Positions 33,763 to 42,409 of a DNA stretch of 64,000 bases are shown one piece after another. The stretch comes from CBDCMJ01 sp965224325 (GTDB lineage: Bacteria; Chloroflexota; Dehalococcoidia; Lucifugimonadales; UBA3495). The notes beneath the pieces were generated by a model. That model was given only the letters and a program-made list of their open reading frames with translations, made no database searches and had not been told where the DNA came from. Every line of letters begins with the position of its first letter. Within the stretch, counting starts at the first letter, position 1. Location: contig CBDCYT010000015.1 of the NCBI GenBank assembly GCA_965224325.1, positions 1 to 64,000 on the forward strand. The letters are read 5' to 3'. The position numbers and the translations under genes are program-made.

Positions 33763-35064
33763 ATGACAGAGGATAATCTAGCCTTGGGCCCGGCCGGTCG
33801 TTTCGGCTACAAACAGCGTCCATCCCAGTTCTGTAATCTTGAGCGGCTACTGGCCACCATGGAAGCTCGCGGTCTCGATGGGATCCTCTCCTACTACTCA
33901 CGTAACGTTCTCTATCTGAGCGGGTACGCATCCGGCGCCACCTCAGTTTACGGAGAGGCCAACGGCTTTACCGCTTTCGTGATTTCTAGACACCAGCCTG
34001 ACCATCCTATCGTGATCGTCCCCGACTTGGAGATAGGCTACTTTTTGCGTCAACCTACCTGGGTGCAGGATGTTCAACCATACCGGAGCGTGATACTCCC
34101 TGTGGACATCCCGTGGGAACCCGGTATGATCGACCGCTTCATTCCCAAGGACGCTCATGAGATTCCTTGGGTGCAGCGCGCAAAGGACAAGTATTGCGAG
34201 GACTTGACCCAAGCTTGCGTGCGAGCATTGCGAGACTTGGGATTGGACAAGGGTCGAGTAGGTTGCGATAACCTTTCCTTTGCGCCAATGGTAGCCTCGC
34301 ATCTACCCGACGTGGAGATAACCGACGCCTACGGGATGATGAAGTTTGTGCGCATGATCAAGACCGGCCCGGAGCAGTCAATGCTAGAGGAGGCTTCCCT
34401 GCTGAATCAGGAGGCGATAGAACGAACGGTTAAGTCCTGGACCCCAGGCATGTCGTGGAGGGACCTCAACATGACCTACGCCGTAGAAGCGGTCCGCCTG
34501 GGCGGGTTTGTTCTGGACCGCGGCAGCCTCGTGCTGGCTAATCCCAGGGGAGCCGACACACCTATGCACCAGCTTTCGACGGGGTTGGAGGATGATTTTA
34601 CCTTGGAGCCCGGCATGCACCTGATGTTCGACTGTCATGGCAGGTACAACAATTACAACTGGGACGGAGGAAAGACGTGGGTCGTTGGCGGCCAAGTCAA
34701 CGACCACGATGAAAAAATCGCGCGGGCCTGCGGAGATGCTATGGAAGAGGTCCTGAGTTCCGCTCGTCCCGGGGTCCGCCTTAGCCAGGTCCAAGCACGG
34801 GGCCGCCGGGTGCTGGAAGCTCATAATGTCCAGGATAGCGACTCCGCCTTGATATACTTCCACGGTTTAGGGCTGGATAACAGCGAACAGGAATGGGGAA
34901 CGCCCGTTGATTGGACCATGGAGACCGGAATGGTTCTCGCCGCCCACATTTACTATCATGGAGACGAACGGCGCCGCTACTATATTGAGGAGATCGGGGT
35001 AGTGACACCGGACGGCATCGAACGGTTCTTCACCTGGGACATGAAAGAGCCGCTGGTCGGCTAG
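33763..35064 (+). CDS. M24-family metallopeptidase-like protein (Xaa-Pro peptidase/creatinase fold)
   Basis: The 433-residue protein has a creatinase-type N-terminal domain (GLDGILSYYSRNVLYLSGY) and a pita-bread catalytic domain. Candidate metal ligands are Asp in LMFDCHGRYN, Asp in NWDGGKTW, His in IYFHGLGLD, Glu in YYIEEIGV, and the late Glu region. The second-ligand context (NWDGGKT instead of DxTRT) is unusual. ATG 33763 is chosen because GAGGTGG lies five bases before it; the frame is open further upstream to 33691 without a better signal. Substrate is unknown: prolidase, aminopeptidase P or a creatinase-like hydrolase. Confidence 0.85.
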   Translation: MTEDNLALGPAGRFGYKQRPSQFCNLERLLATMEARGLDGILSYYSRNVLYLSGYASGATSVYGEANGFTAFVISRHQPDHPIVIVPDLEIGYFLRQPTWVQDVQPYRSVILPVDIPWEPGMIDRFIPKDAHEIPWVQRAKDKYCEDLTQACVRALRDLGLDKGRVGCDNLSFAPMVASHLPDVEITDAYGMMKFVRMIKTGPEQSMLEEASLLNQEAIERTVKSWTPGMSWRDLNMTYAVEAVRLGGFVLDRGSLVLANPRGADTPMHQLSTGLEDDFTLEPGMHLMFDCHGRYNNYNWDGGKTWVVGGQVNDHDEKIARACGDAMEEVLSSARPGVRLSQVQARGRRVLEAHNVQDSDSALIYFHGLGLDNSEQEWGTPVDWTMETGMVLAAHIYYHGDERRRYYIEEIGVVTPDGIERFFTWDMKEPLVG

Positions 35065-35127
35065 CGGAGCTGTTTCCTGAGCATACGGAGGACTCCTACA
35101 GCGACCGATCCTTACGGGAGAGCAGCT

Positions 35128-36738
35128 ATGCCTACTCTGGATTTCAAGGGCAAGCAGCACGTCTACGCCCACCACCTGACCGTCCCCTTCCGGCCACTGG
35201 TTCCCGACGCTGAAAAGTCGCTGAACCCGGCGGAGGCTGACGACAACCTCATCATACACGGTGACAACCTGTACGCACTGAAGGCGCTGCTGCCCCGCTA
35301 CGCAGGCAAGGTCAAGTGCATCTACATTGACCCTCCCTACAACACTGGCAACGAGGGCTGGGTCTATAACGACAGGGTGAACAATCCGTTATTCAAAGAA
35401 TGGTTCAAGCAGCAAAGCCCGGTTGACGGCGAGGATTTGGAGCGGCACGACAAGTGGCTGTGCATGATGTGGCCGAGGCTGCACCTCCTGAAGGAGTTGT
35501 TGGCGGAGGACGGGGTTATTTTTGTATCTATTAACGACAACGAGCAACATCATCTGCGGATGATGATGGATGAGATTTTTGGGGAGGACTTTTTTCTAGC
35601 GGAGTTGGTTTGGAAAAGTCGTCAAAACAGGGATAACCGCAATGTGACCGGCGCGTCAATAGATCACGAATATATTCTCTGCTACGGAACATCTATAAGG
35701 GGAGACGATAGAAAAACCGGACTGTATTCGAATCCAGATAATGATCCCAGAGGGGACTGGGGTAGCGGCAATATGGTTGGACTAGCAACTGCAGAAACCC
35801 GCCCCAATCTACATTTTGACCTTGTAGATCCTGAAACAGGGATAAATTATGGCTGCCCCCCAAGGGGCTGGAGATATGATGTGGCTCGTATGGCGGAATT
35901 GATTTCTGAAGGCAGAATACTTTGGCCAGAGAATGCTGAAGGGAGGCCGAGGGTCAAAGTATTCCTGAATGAGTTACAAAATACATTCACCGGATTTTCT
36001 TCGATCGTTGGAGACGGGTTATTCACAAGGGACGGTACGCGAGAAATTGAGGAACTTTTTGCTTCAAGGGTTCTTGAGTTTCCCAAGCCGTATGAACTCA
36101 TCCGACAGTTAGTACTCCAAGGATGCCCGGAGGATGGGATTGTAGTGGACTCCTTCGCCGGCTCCGGTACGACGGCCCACGCTGTTCTAGCCTTGAATCA
36201 AGAAGACGGCGGCAACCGCAAGTTTATTCTGGTGGAGTGCGAGGATTACGCGGACACCATCACTGCCGAGCGGGTACGCCGGGTTATCAATGGAGTGCCC
36301 GACGCTCGGGATGACGCGCTAAAGGAAGGCTTGGGCGGCTCCTTCACCTACTGCACCCTGGGCGACCCAATCGACGTGGAAGGGATGCTGACCGGCGATT
36401 TGCTGCCGGAGTATTCGGCGCTGGCGGCTTACTTGCTCCATACGTCAGCCGGGCTTTCTGCCGGTGTCGCTGCAATAGAACCACAGAACGACGACGGCCT
36501 GTTTTACAGCAGCGACACCACAAACTACCACCTGCTGTACAAAGCCGACGTGGACTACCTTAGAAACAACGACGGCGTGCTGAACGAGGAGCGGGCGCGG
36601 CGGATCAGCGCACTTGGCCAACAGGACGGCAGGAAAGCCATCGTTTTCGGACCTGGCAAGTACATCGGGCAGCGGGAGTTGACGTCCCTGGGCATTACCT
36701 TCTGCCAGTTGCCTTACGAGATTCATAGGGCCGGGTAG
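35128..36738 (+). CDS. Type III restriction-modification DNA methyltransferase (Mod), N6-adenine
   Basis: This beta-class amino-methyltransferase of 536 residues has the catalytic motif DPPYN (68-72) before the SAM-binding FAGSGTT (343-349). An N-terminal segment HGDNLYALKALLPRYAGKVK precedes the catalytic motif. The section at about residues 165-325, the target recognition domain, is clearly more AT-rich by eye than the flanks (35590-36110), suggesting domain exchange. It modifies adenine in a short asymmetric site and guides Res. Followed by hicB (54 bases) and res (37037) on the same strand, it forms one operon. GGGAGAGCAGCT precedes the ATG. Confidence 0.93.
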   Translation: MPTLDFKGKQHVYAHHLTVPFRPLVPDAEKSLNPAEADDNLIIHGDNLYALKALLPRYAGKVKCIYIDPPYNTGNEGWVYNDRVNNPLFKEWFKQQSPVDGEDLERHDKWLCMMWPRLHLLKELLAEDGVIFVSINDNEQHHLRMMMDEIFGEDFFLAELVWKSRQNRDNRNVTGASIDHEYILCYGTSIRGDDRKTGLYSNPDNDPRGDWGSGNMVGLATAETRPNLHFDLVDPETGINYGCPPRGWRYDVARMAELISEGRILWPENAEGRPRVKVFLNELQNTFTGFSSIVGDGLFTRDGTREIEELFASRVLEFPKPYELIRQLVLQGCPEDGIVVDSFAGSGTTAHAVLALNQEDGGNRKFILVECEDYADTITAERVRRVINGVPDARDDALKEGLGGSFTYCTLGDPIDVEGMLTGDLLPEYSALAAYLLHTSAGLSAGVAAIEPQNDDGLFYSSDTTNYHLLYKADVDYLRNNDGVLNEERARRISALGQQDGRKAIVFGPGKYIGQRELTSLGITFCQLPYEIHRAG

Positions 36739-36792
36739 CCCTTATGGCGTCTTCTGCCGCCTATTGATCAGAACATCAGAGAGGGCCAAACG

Positions 36793-36999
36793 ATGAAAAT
36801 GACGGTAACTATTGATCGGGATGAAGACGGCGTTTGGGTCGTGGAGTGTCCGGCCATCCCGGGCTGTGTCAGCCAGGGGCATGCTAAGGATGAAGCCCTT
36901 GCCAATATACGAGAGGCCATCGCGCTCTGCATCGATGTGCGCGCCAAAGAAGGCCTGCCGCTGACCATAGAAACCCGGCAGGTGGAAGTGGCGCTGTAG
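36793..36999 (+). CDS. Orphan HicB-family antitoxin-like protein
   Basis: The 68 residues match the HicB N-terminal fold (MKMTVTIDRDEDGVWVVECP and then AIPGCVSQGHAKDEALANI), ending in VEVAL without a separate RHH or HTH DNA-binding domain. In classical TA loci HicB neutralises the HicA mRNA interferase. No HicA lies on either side. It is embedded between mod and res, so it may modulate the restriction enzyme, act on a HicA elsewhere, or be a fixed passenger. AGAGGGCC precedes the ATG. Confidence 0.88.
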   Translation: MKMTVTIDRDEDGVWVVECPAIPGCVSQGHAKDEALANIREAIALCIDVRAKEGLPLTIETRQVEVAL

Positions 37000-37036
37000 T
37001 GCCTCCGCTTTGTGAACCGGCATTCTGGAAACGATA

Positions 37037-39577
37037 ATGGAATTGAAAGATTACCAAACCAATGCCCTCGAAGCCTTTACTGCTTGGTTGGACGCGCTCA
37101 CTACAGCGCGGTTGCAGTCATTGACCGCCATAGACGTGCTGAGGCAGGCAGGGCCTGCCATCACCATACCCGATGAGCTTTACAACTACCCCAGGGCGGC
37201 GTGGCGTCAGTTGAAGGACGCGGGCCGAGTCCCGGATACCGCCGGGGAGTACGTCAGCCGGACCGATGACGCCGATCGGCCCATTCCACATATTTGCTTC
37301 AAGGTGCCTACCGGTGGAGGCAAGACCCTGCTTGCCGCCGCTGCGTTGCAGAGACTCCGGAGGCAAACCGGACTGACACTGTGGGTGATGCCAACTCGGG
37401 CCATATATCAACAGACTAAAGCCGCATTGCGGAGCCGGGAGCATCCCTACCGCCAAATGCTGGAGATCGCCAGCGCCGGACGGGTCAAACTGTTGGAAAA
37501 GGATGACCTGTTCACCCGGTCAGACATAGAAAATTACCTTTGCGTAATGCTGTTGATGCTGCCGGCCGCCAACCGGCAGCGGGGGCGCGACTTCTTGAGA
37601 ATGTTCCGCGATTCGGGGCGTTATCCCACGCTTTTTCCGGACAGCGACGACTTGCTTGGCGACGCCAGGCTGCTCAACGATTATCCGGATTTGGAGCGGA
37701 TTGCCGACGACGGCCCGGTGAAGCACAGTCTTTTCAACGTATTCAAGATGCTGAGGCCGGTGGTGATATTGGACGAGGCGCACAAAGCCTATGGCGCGCG
37801 GAACCTGGCGGCTAATGAAGAGTTTGCGCGTTCGGTCAGCCGCCTGGATCCCAGCCTGGTGATTGAACTTTCAGCTACTCCCAACCGGGGCATCAGCAAC
37901 CTATTGGTCGACATTACCGGGGTGGAACTGAAAAACGAGGAGATGATAAAGCTGCCGGTGCAAGTGACGTCTTTCACCAACGCCGACTGGCATTACACCT
38001 TGGCCCAAGCCCACGATGAGCTGGATCGCCTTGATGCGGAAGCGAAATCGTTGCAGATGAGTGAAGGCCGCTACATTCGCCCAATCGCCGTTGTGCGCGT
38101 AGAGCGCACGGGCAGGGACCAGCGGGACGTCGAGCGCGTTCACTCGGAGGACGTAAGGGAGTATCTCACCCAGAACCTGGGGGTTCCCGAAAACTCAATT
38201 GCCGTTAAGTCCTCCGAGTTGGACGAATTGGGTCGTGATGACCTGCTGTCGGAGTTTTCGCCGGTGCGCTGGGTTATTACCAGGGCCGCCCTTATGGAGG
38301 GTTGGGACTGTCCCTTTGCCTACCTGCTGGTGATGTTGGACAACACCCACGCCCAGCGAGCCATCACGCAATTGGTGGGCCGCGTGATGCGCCAGCCCCA
38401 CGCCCGGCGTACCGGACGGGAGTTGCTGGACCAGTCCTACGTCTATTGCTGGAATACGAGCGTAGGCGACGCGGTGGGGCAGGTCAAGGAGGGCTTGGAA
38501 GAGGAGGGCCTTACTGGGCTGGGTGACGCCGTGATCAGTGCCTCGGCCGACTTCCGGCGTATCACCCTGGAAAGACGCGAGGGATTGAAGGGAAGGGATA
38601 TATTCTTGCCCTTGGTTTTGCATCAGCATGGCGAAGGGTGGGGTGAGTTGGATTACCAAAGCCATATCCTGCCCGGAATTGACTGGAACGCGATTGAGTC
38701 TCCCGATCCACAGAGCAGTCTCCCTGACCCGGCTGTCCGGCAATCAGCGAGCGTTGATGTTGGCGATGCGCTTCCCGTTTTTCATCCTGAGAGAGAGTTG
38801 AACATTGCAAAAGAGGTCCAGATTAATTGGTTTGCCCGCCGCCTGTCGGATGTAGTTCCAAATCCGTGGCAAGCCGCGCGCCTTGCACAGCAGTTTGTGC
38901 AAAAACTCCGGGAGGGCGGCGACACCGAAGACCATATTTATGACCGGCGTTCATACCTGGCTTTCGCTCTGCGGGACTACGTGGCGAGCCAACTGCAACA
39001 GCAGGCGGAAAGGGTCTTTCGAGATAAATTGCGGGAAGGCCTAATACGCTTTGACCTGGAAGCAGGCCAACCCAACTTTCGCATGGTCGAAAGCTATGAA
39101 ATACCTATTGCCAGCGACGCGTCGCTCCTGACGGGGAACGACGGCAGACAGGTGCAGCTCAGCCTGTTTGAACCCGTATATGCGCAGCAGTTCGATTCAA
39201 GTCTGGAACGCAACTTCGCCCGTTATCTGGATGAACAAAAGGCGCTGAAATGGTGGCACCGGGTGGCAGTACGGCAACGTGGTGATTATTATCTCAGGGG
39301 TTGGAAACAGGAACGTATTTGGCCGGATTTCGTGGCCATGGGCGGTAAAACTGAAGGCAAGCCCCAGGTCCTGGTCGTCGAGACCAAGGGGGAGCATCTC
39401 TGCGACAACCCGGACACCGACTACAAGCAGCGTGTTCTTGAGACACTGCAAAATGCCCTCAACTGCGGGACAATGACCATCAAGGAGGGGCCAGCCAAAG
39501 GCACGTTTCGACTGGTGTTCAACGAAGCCGAGTTCCCGGGAGTGTTGGCAACGCTTCAGGGGGCTTACAAAGCCTGA
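37037..39577 (+). CDS. Type III restriction endonuclease subunit (Res), helicase-nuclease
   Basis: The 846-residue SF2 translocase has motif I VPTGGGKT (91-97), motif II LDEAHKA, motif III ELSATPNRG, an EGWDCPFA segment and motif VI QLVGRVMRQP. Near the C-terminus lies a PD-(D/E)XK nuclease core (WPDFVAMGG...VLVVETKGEHL). With Mod it recognises unmodified sites, translocates and cleaves. The size is at the short end for Res (often 850-1000). The frame is intact. It ends 49 bases before the convergent DUF35 gene. Confidence 0.93.
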   Translation: MELKDYQTNALEAFTAWLDALTTARLQSLTAIDVLRQAGPAITIPDELYNYPRAAWRQLKDAGRVPDTAGEYVSRTDDADRPIPHICFKVPTGGGKTLLAAAALQRLRRQTGLTLWVMPTRAIYQQTKAALRSREHPYRQMLEIASAGRVKLLEKDDLFTRSDIENYLCVMLLMLPAANRQRGRDFLRMFRDSGRYPTLFPDSDDLLGDARLLNDYPDLERIADDGPVKHSLFNVFKMLRPVVILDEAHKAYGARNLAANEEFARSVSRLDPSLVIELSATPNRGISNLLVDITGVELKNEEMIKLPVQVTSFTNADWHYTLAQAHDELDRLDAEAKSLQMSEGRYIRPIAVVRVERTGRDQRDVERVHSEDVREYLTQNLGVPENSIAVKSSELDELGRDDLLSEFSPVRWVITRAALMEGWDCPFAYLLVMLDNTHAQRAITQLVGRVMRQPHARRTGRELLDQSYVYCWNTSVGDAVGQVKEGLEEEGLTGLGDAVISASADFRRITLERREGLKGRDIFLPLVLHQHGEGWGELDYQSHILPGIDWNAIESPDPQSSLPDPAVRQSASVDVGDALPVFHPERELNIAKEVQINWFARRLSDVVPNPWQAARLAQQFVQKLREGGDTEDHIYDRRSYLAFALRDYVASQLQQQAERVFRDKLREGLIRFDLEAGQPNFRMVESYEIPIASDASLLTGNDGRQVQLSLFEPVYAQQFDSSLERNFARYLDEQKALKWWHRVAVRQRGDYYLRGWKQERIWPDFVAMGGKTEGKPQVLVVETKGEHLCDNPDTDYKQRVLETLQNALNCGTMTIKEGPAKGTFRLVFNEAEFPGVLATLQGAYKA

Positions 39578-39625
39578 TCGCGTGCGAAGTTGCCGAAGCC
39601 GTCAAGCGGGGTCTCAAACTAATAA

Positions 39626-40057
39626 CTACCCCGCCGGGCGGAACTTGGGCAGGCTGATGTTTTCGTTCAGGTCCTCGAACACCACCTCCACTGCCATTCC
39701 GATCTTGATCACTGATGGATCAGGATCGACCTCAACCAGGTTGGTTGGCATCCGGACGCCGTCTTCTAGCTCAACCATGGCTGCCACGTAGGGCGTCCGG
39801 TCGCGAAACGCTGCGGTCGGTCCCCGGTGCACTATGGAAAAGGTGTGCACAGTTCCCACTCCGTTGCTCTGTATCCAGTCGGTGTCTCTGGAAAAGCAGA
39901 GGGGACAAATATCCCTGGGATAAAAGTAAGCCTGGTCGCAGCTGCGGCAGTGACGCAGCCACAACTCGTGGGCCCTGCATTTTTCCCAATAAAAGTCGGA
40001 CTCCGGCTGAGACAACGGCGTTGGTATCGGCGGCAAGTCTTGAGCCGGTTGGGTCAT
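39626..40057 (-). CDS. DUF35 family: zinc ribbon plus OB-fold acyl-CoA-binding protein
   Basis: This 143-residue protein has a rubredoxin-like zinc ribbon (HCRSCDQAYFYPRDICPLC, Cys pairs spaced 2-11-2). An OB-fold follows (GVGTVHTFSIVHRG and VAAMVELEDGVRMPTNL). DUF35 proteins act with thiolase-like or HMG-CoA-synthase-like partners, bridging acyl-CoA handling, and normally sit next to a thiolase gene. No thiolase is present here. It is transcribed leftward toward res and may be left over from a locus rearranged by the restriction-modification operon (inference). Confidence 0.88.
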   Translation of the reverse strand: MTQPAQDLPPIPTPLSQPESDFYWEKCRAHELWLRHCRSCDQAYFYPRDICPLCFSRDTDWIQSNGVGTVHTFSIVHRGPTAAFRDRTPYVAAMVELEDGVRMPTNLVEVDPDPSVIKIGMAVEVVFEDLNENISLPKFRPAG

Positions 40058-40340
40058 GTTTCTCTCCTGGACGGTGGGGTTCCTAGGCTCTCATGGGCGC
40101 GGGGTCTTCGGAGGATAAGGTGGAACGACCTCACGCCTGAATCCGTTGCCACCGCGAGTGCTGCGTTCCCAAGTGCTGCGTTCCATAGAGGATAAGGACT
40201 AACTCAGGCACAGTCAAGGTTGATATCATCTGGAGCAGCCGGGGGAGTAACCAGCGTTTAGCCAACGTTATTCCGGTTGTGGGGCGCCTCACAACCGGCG
40301 CCCGGATTCGCCACAAGCCAAGGTCCTGTCGCATGGCGTT
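40058..40340. other. Divergent intergenic region with a 9-bp hairpin
   Basis: No gene is seen between the DUF35 start and the VOC promoter. A hairpin CCGGTTGTG/CACAACCGG (40273-40281 with 40290-40298) with an eight-base loop is the only structure noted. Confidence 0.5.
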
Positions 40341-40369
40341 TTGACAAAAATGACGCCTCGTCTTAGCAT
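40341..40369 (+). promoter_or_regulatory. Sigma-70-type promoter of the VOC operon
   Basis: Perfect TTGACA (40341-40346), a 17-base spacer and TAGCAT (40364-40369). It lies about 90 bases before the VOC ATG at 40462. Confidence 0.65.
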
Positions 40370-40461
40370 GGACGGCGCGGCGAAGTTTGGCGCCGGCGGG
40401 CGTCAGCGCGGTGTAATGCCGGCGGAATCTCAACGTCTTGACCCCGGGAGGCTTGACCAGA

Positions 40462-40905
40462 ATGGATGCAACAGGCGTGTCTCACATTGCTATTTGTGTA
40501 AGCGACCTCGACAAATCCCTGACGTTTTACCGGGACATACTGGGCATGAAGGTGACCATGGATGAAGTCCAGGACACCTCCGCCGGCGGGCTGCCCAGTG
40601 TATACAAGCACCCGCGCAAGACCCGCAGGACCGTGCACGTGCAGAGTGGCAACACCCCAGAGTTGGTGTTGACCAGCCACCCCGGGGACCAACCCGACGG
40701 TGGGCCCATAAAACTGGACCAAGTCGGCATTAGCCACTTCTCTTTCACGGTCAACGACGTCAAAGCCTTGGGCGAGGAATTGACCGCAAAAGGAGTGGAG
40801 TTGGCCGCGCCCATGGAGGCTTTCTCCGACGCTCAGGGGCACGTCACCAGTATCTTCGTCTACGACCCCGACGGAATTCTTCTCCAATTTGACGATCACG
40901 GCTGA
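40462..40905 (+). CDS. VOC-superfamily (glyoxalase/dioxygenase-like) protein
   Basis: The 147 residues form two beta-alpha-beta-beta-beta modules: GVSHIAICVSDLDKSLTFYR, then DILGMKV, and later VGISHFSFTVNDVKALGEEL, ending with FVYDPDGILLQFDDHG. Metal ligands His and Glu at the standard strand positions are plausible (His in VSHIAI and ISHFSF). The family includes glyoxalase I, methylmalonyl-CoA epimerase, ring-cleaving dioxygenases and antibiotic-binding proteins, so the substrate is undecided. ATG 40462 is preferred because GGGAGG lies upstream; the frame opens slightly earlier at 40438. It overlaps a transcript with the next gene, two bases downstream. Confidence 0.85.
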   Translation: MDATGVSHIAICVSDLDKSLTFYRDILGMKVTMDEVQDTSAGGLPSVYKHPRKTRRTVHVQSGNTPELVLTSHPGDQPDGGPIKLDQVGISHFSFTVNDVKALGEELTAKGVELAAPMEAFSDAQGHVTSIFVYDPDGILLQFDDHG

Positions 40906-40907
40906 GG

Positions 40908-41432
40908 ATGGCGTTGGCCGGCAACCACCCCGACAGCCACGACTTTGACAAGCTAGAACGCTGGGTCATGGAAATGGCGTCGGCAGAATCGTCAACGTTT
41001 CCGGCTTACGCGGTATTCTTGGTGGGGCCGGAGGACCGGTACGCCCACAATGTGTTTAGGGAGTTCCGGTCTAGGTTCGGCCAACTGGGAGCGGGGTTCC
41101 AACACCTGGTGATCTTTGGACAACACGGCGTGTCCACCACTGTGCGGGGTTTGATGGCCAGCCTAAGCTTGCCGGAAGACTCGCTGCCGTTGCTGGCCCT
41201 GTTCACTGGCCGGCTGGCGACGGCTGTCCACACTCTCCCCTTGGCCAAGGGAGGCTCCGGTGAGGAGACGCTTGATTCCAGCGAGTCCTGGGGCGAGGTG
41301 CTCAGTTCGCTGGCTGGCGCTGCGGAGGAAGGAGCAAAGGCGCTGGATGCGGAGCCGATTTCAGGGCTGGACAGCCGGCCCCTCAGGGATGGAACGCTGG
41401 AGGCAATGGCGGGCGGGTTGCTGGCCGGGTAG
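40908..41432 (+). CDS. Hypothetical protein co-transcribed with the VOC gene
   Basis: This 174-residue protein starts two bases after the VOC stop, so the two are translationally coupled. It has no recognised domain. The core AYAVFLVGPEDRYAHNVFRE, then the segment FQHLVIFGQHGVSTTVRG, then LPLLALFTG has the strand-helix-strand rhythm of a thioredoxin-like or Rossmann-like fold but carries no cysteine. The C-terminal third is low-complexity, Ser/Glu/Ala-rich. No signal peptide or membrane helix. It may be a binding partner of the VOC protein; this is inference from coupling only. Confidence 0.65.
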   Translation: MALAGNHPDSHDFDKLERWVMEMASAESSTFPAYAVFLVGPEDRYAHNVFREFRSRFGQLGAGFQHLVIFGQHGVSTTVRGLMASLSLPEDSLPLLALFTGRLATAVHTLPLAKGGSGEETLDSSESWGEVLSSLAGAAEEGAKALDAEPISGLDSRPLRDGTLEAMAGGLLAG

Positions 41433-41465
41433 CGAACACCGCCGCTTGATACGCCACCTTTTGGT

Positions 41466-42257
41466 CTACCGGATGACCCCGGCGACCATCAACACGCCCC
41501 AACCCGCCAGTCCCAATCCCGTGGCCCGACTCAATAATATGCCGCGGGGCGCCACTTTTTCCAACAACACGAACCCGGCCAGGGCGGCGATCCAAAGCAG
41601 GTTCATCACCCCCAGTACGAATAACAGTCCCATGATCACCCAACAGCAACCCACGCAGTAGGCTCCGTGTTGCAGCCCCATTGCTAGCGCTCCCCAATTG
41701 CCCTCCCGCCAGCTATTGGTAAGGAACGACATCGGTGTGCGGCAGTGGGTTAAGCAGACGTACTTTAGGCGGCTCCACTGGAACGCTCCCGCCGCCATAA
41801 GCAAGGACCCGCCCAGGTAGGCGCTGGTGCTTTCGCCCATCATCGAGTTTAACAACGAGTTGAAGTGAAGCGCCCAGTTGCCTACCGTGGCCACTACGGC
41901 AAAGCCGCACCAAACCAGGAGATACCCTGACACGAATATGCTCGTGGACGCAAAGGGGCGCTGCTGCTGGCGGAATCTGCGGTTGACGGTAGCGAATACG
42001 AGAATCATTGGGGCGGCGGTGGGCGCCATCATAGCTATCATCATCACCGACCACATCAGGAACATCAAACCAAAATCAGTGGCGGTCCAGCTGCTCAACC
42101 GGGGCATGGTCATATCCATCGCGTTGTTGCTGCTGGCCAGGTAGACAATGTAAGCCCAAGCTAGGCCCGCCACCGCCAGAACTCCGGCGGTGACCACGGC
42201 TCGATCGCGCCTTAACACCGTTTCCAGGGGAGTGGCGCCTTGCATAGGAGTCCCCAA
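41466..42257 (-). CDS. DUF2182 polytopic membrane protein
   Basis: The 263 residues form about six or seven membrane helices. The family signature MFLMWSVMMIAMMAPTAAPM (Met-rich second helix) is clear, as are the HCRTP and GLQHGAYCVGCCW segments with conserved His and Cys. The family is annotated as predicted metal-binding membrane protein and is often paired with a DUF1326 gene, which is absent here. A role in metal transport or insertion is possible but unproven. It is convergent with the hypothetical gene at 40908-41432. Confidence 0.88.
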   Translation of the reverse strand: MGTPMQGATPLETVLRRDRAVVTAGVLAVAGLAWAYIVYLASSNNAMDMTMPRLSSWTATDFGLMFLMWSVMMIAMMAPTAAPMILVFATVNRRFRQQQRPFASTSIFVSGYLLVWCGFAVVATVGNWALHFNSLLNSMMGESTSAYLGGSLLMAAGAFQWSRLKYVCLTHCRTPMSFLTNSWREGNWGALAMGLQHGAYCVGCCWVIMGLLFVLGVMNLLWIAALAGFVLLEKVAPRGILLSRATGLGLAGWGVLMVAGVIR

Positions 42258-42409
42258 TTGAAATCCCCTAATCTAGAATCCCCTAATCTATAGTAGGGTC
42301 ATCTATATATTACTGCCCCTGTGGGGCGATTCGCGGTTAGAGTCTTGGGTTTTTTCGGGGCATGTTGCCTCACCAGGTATGGCTGTCCGGTCCGGGTTGC
42401 AGGCTCTAA

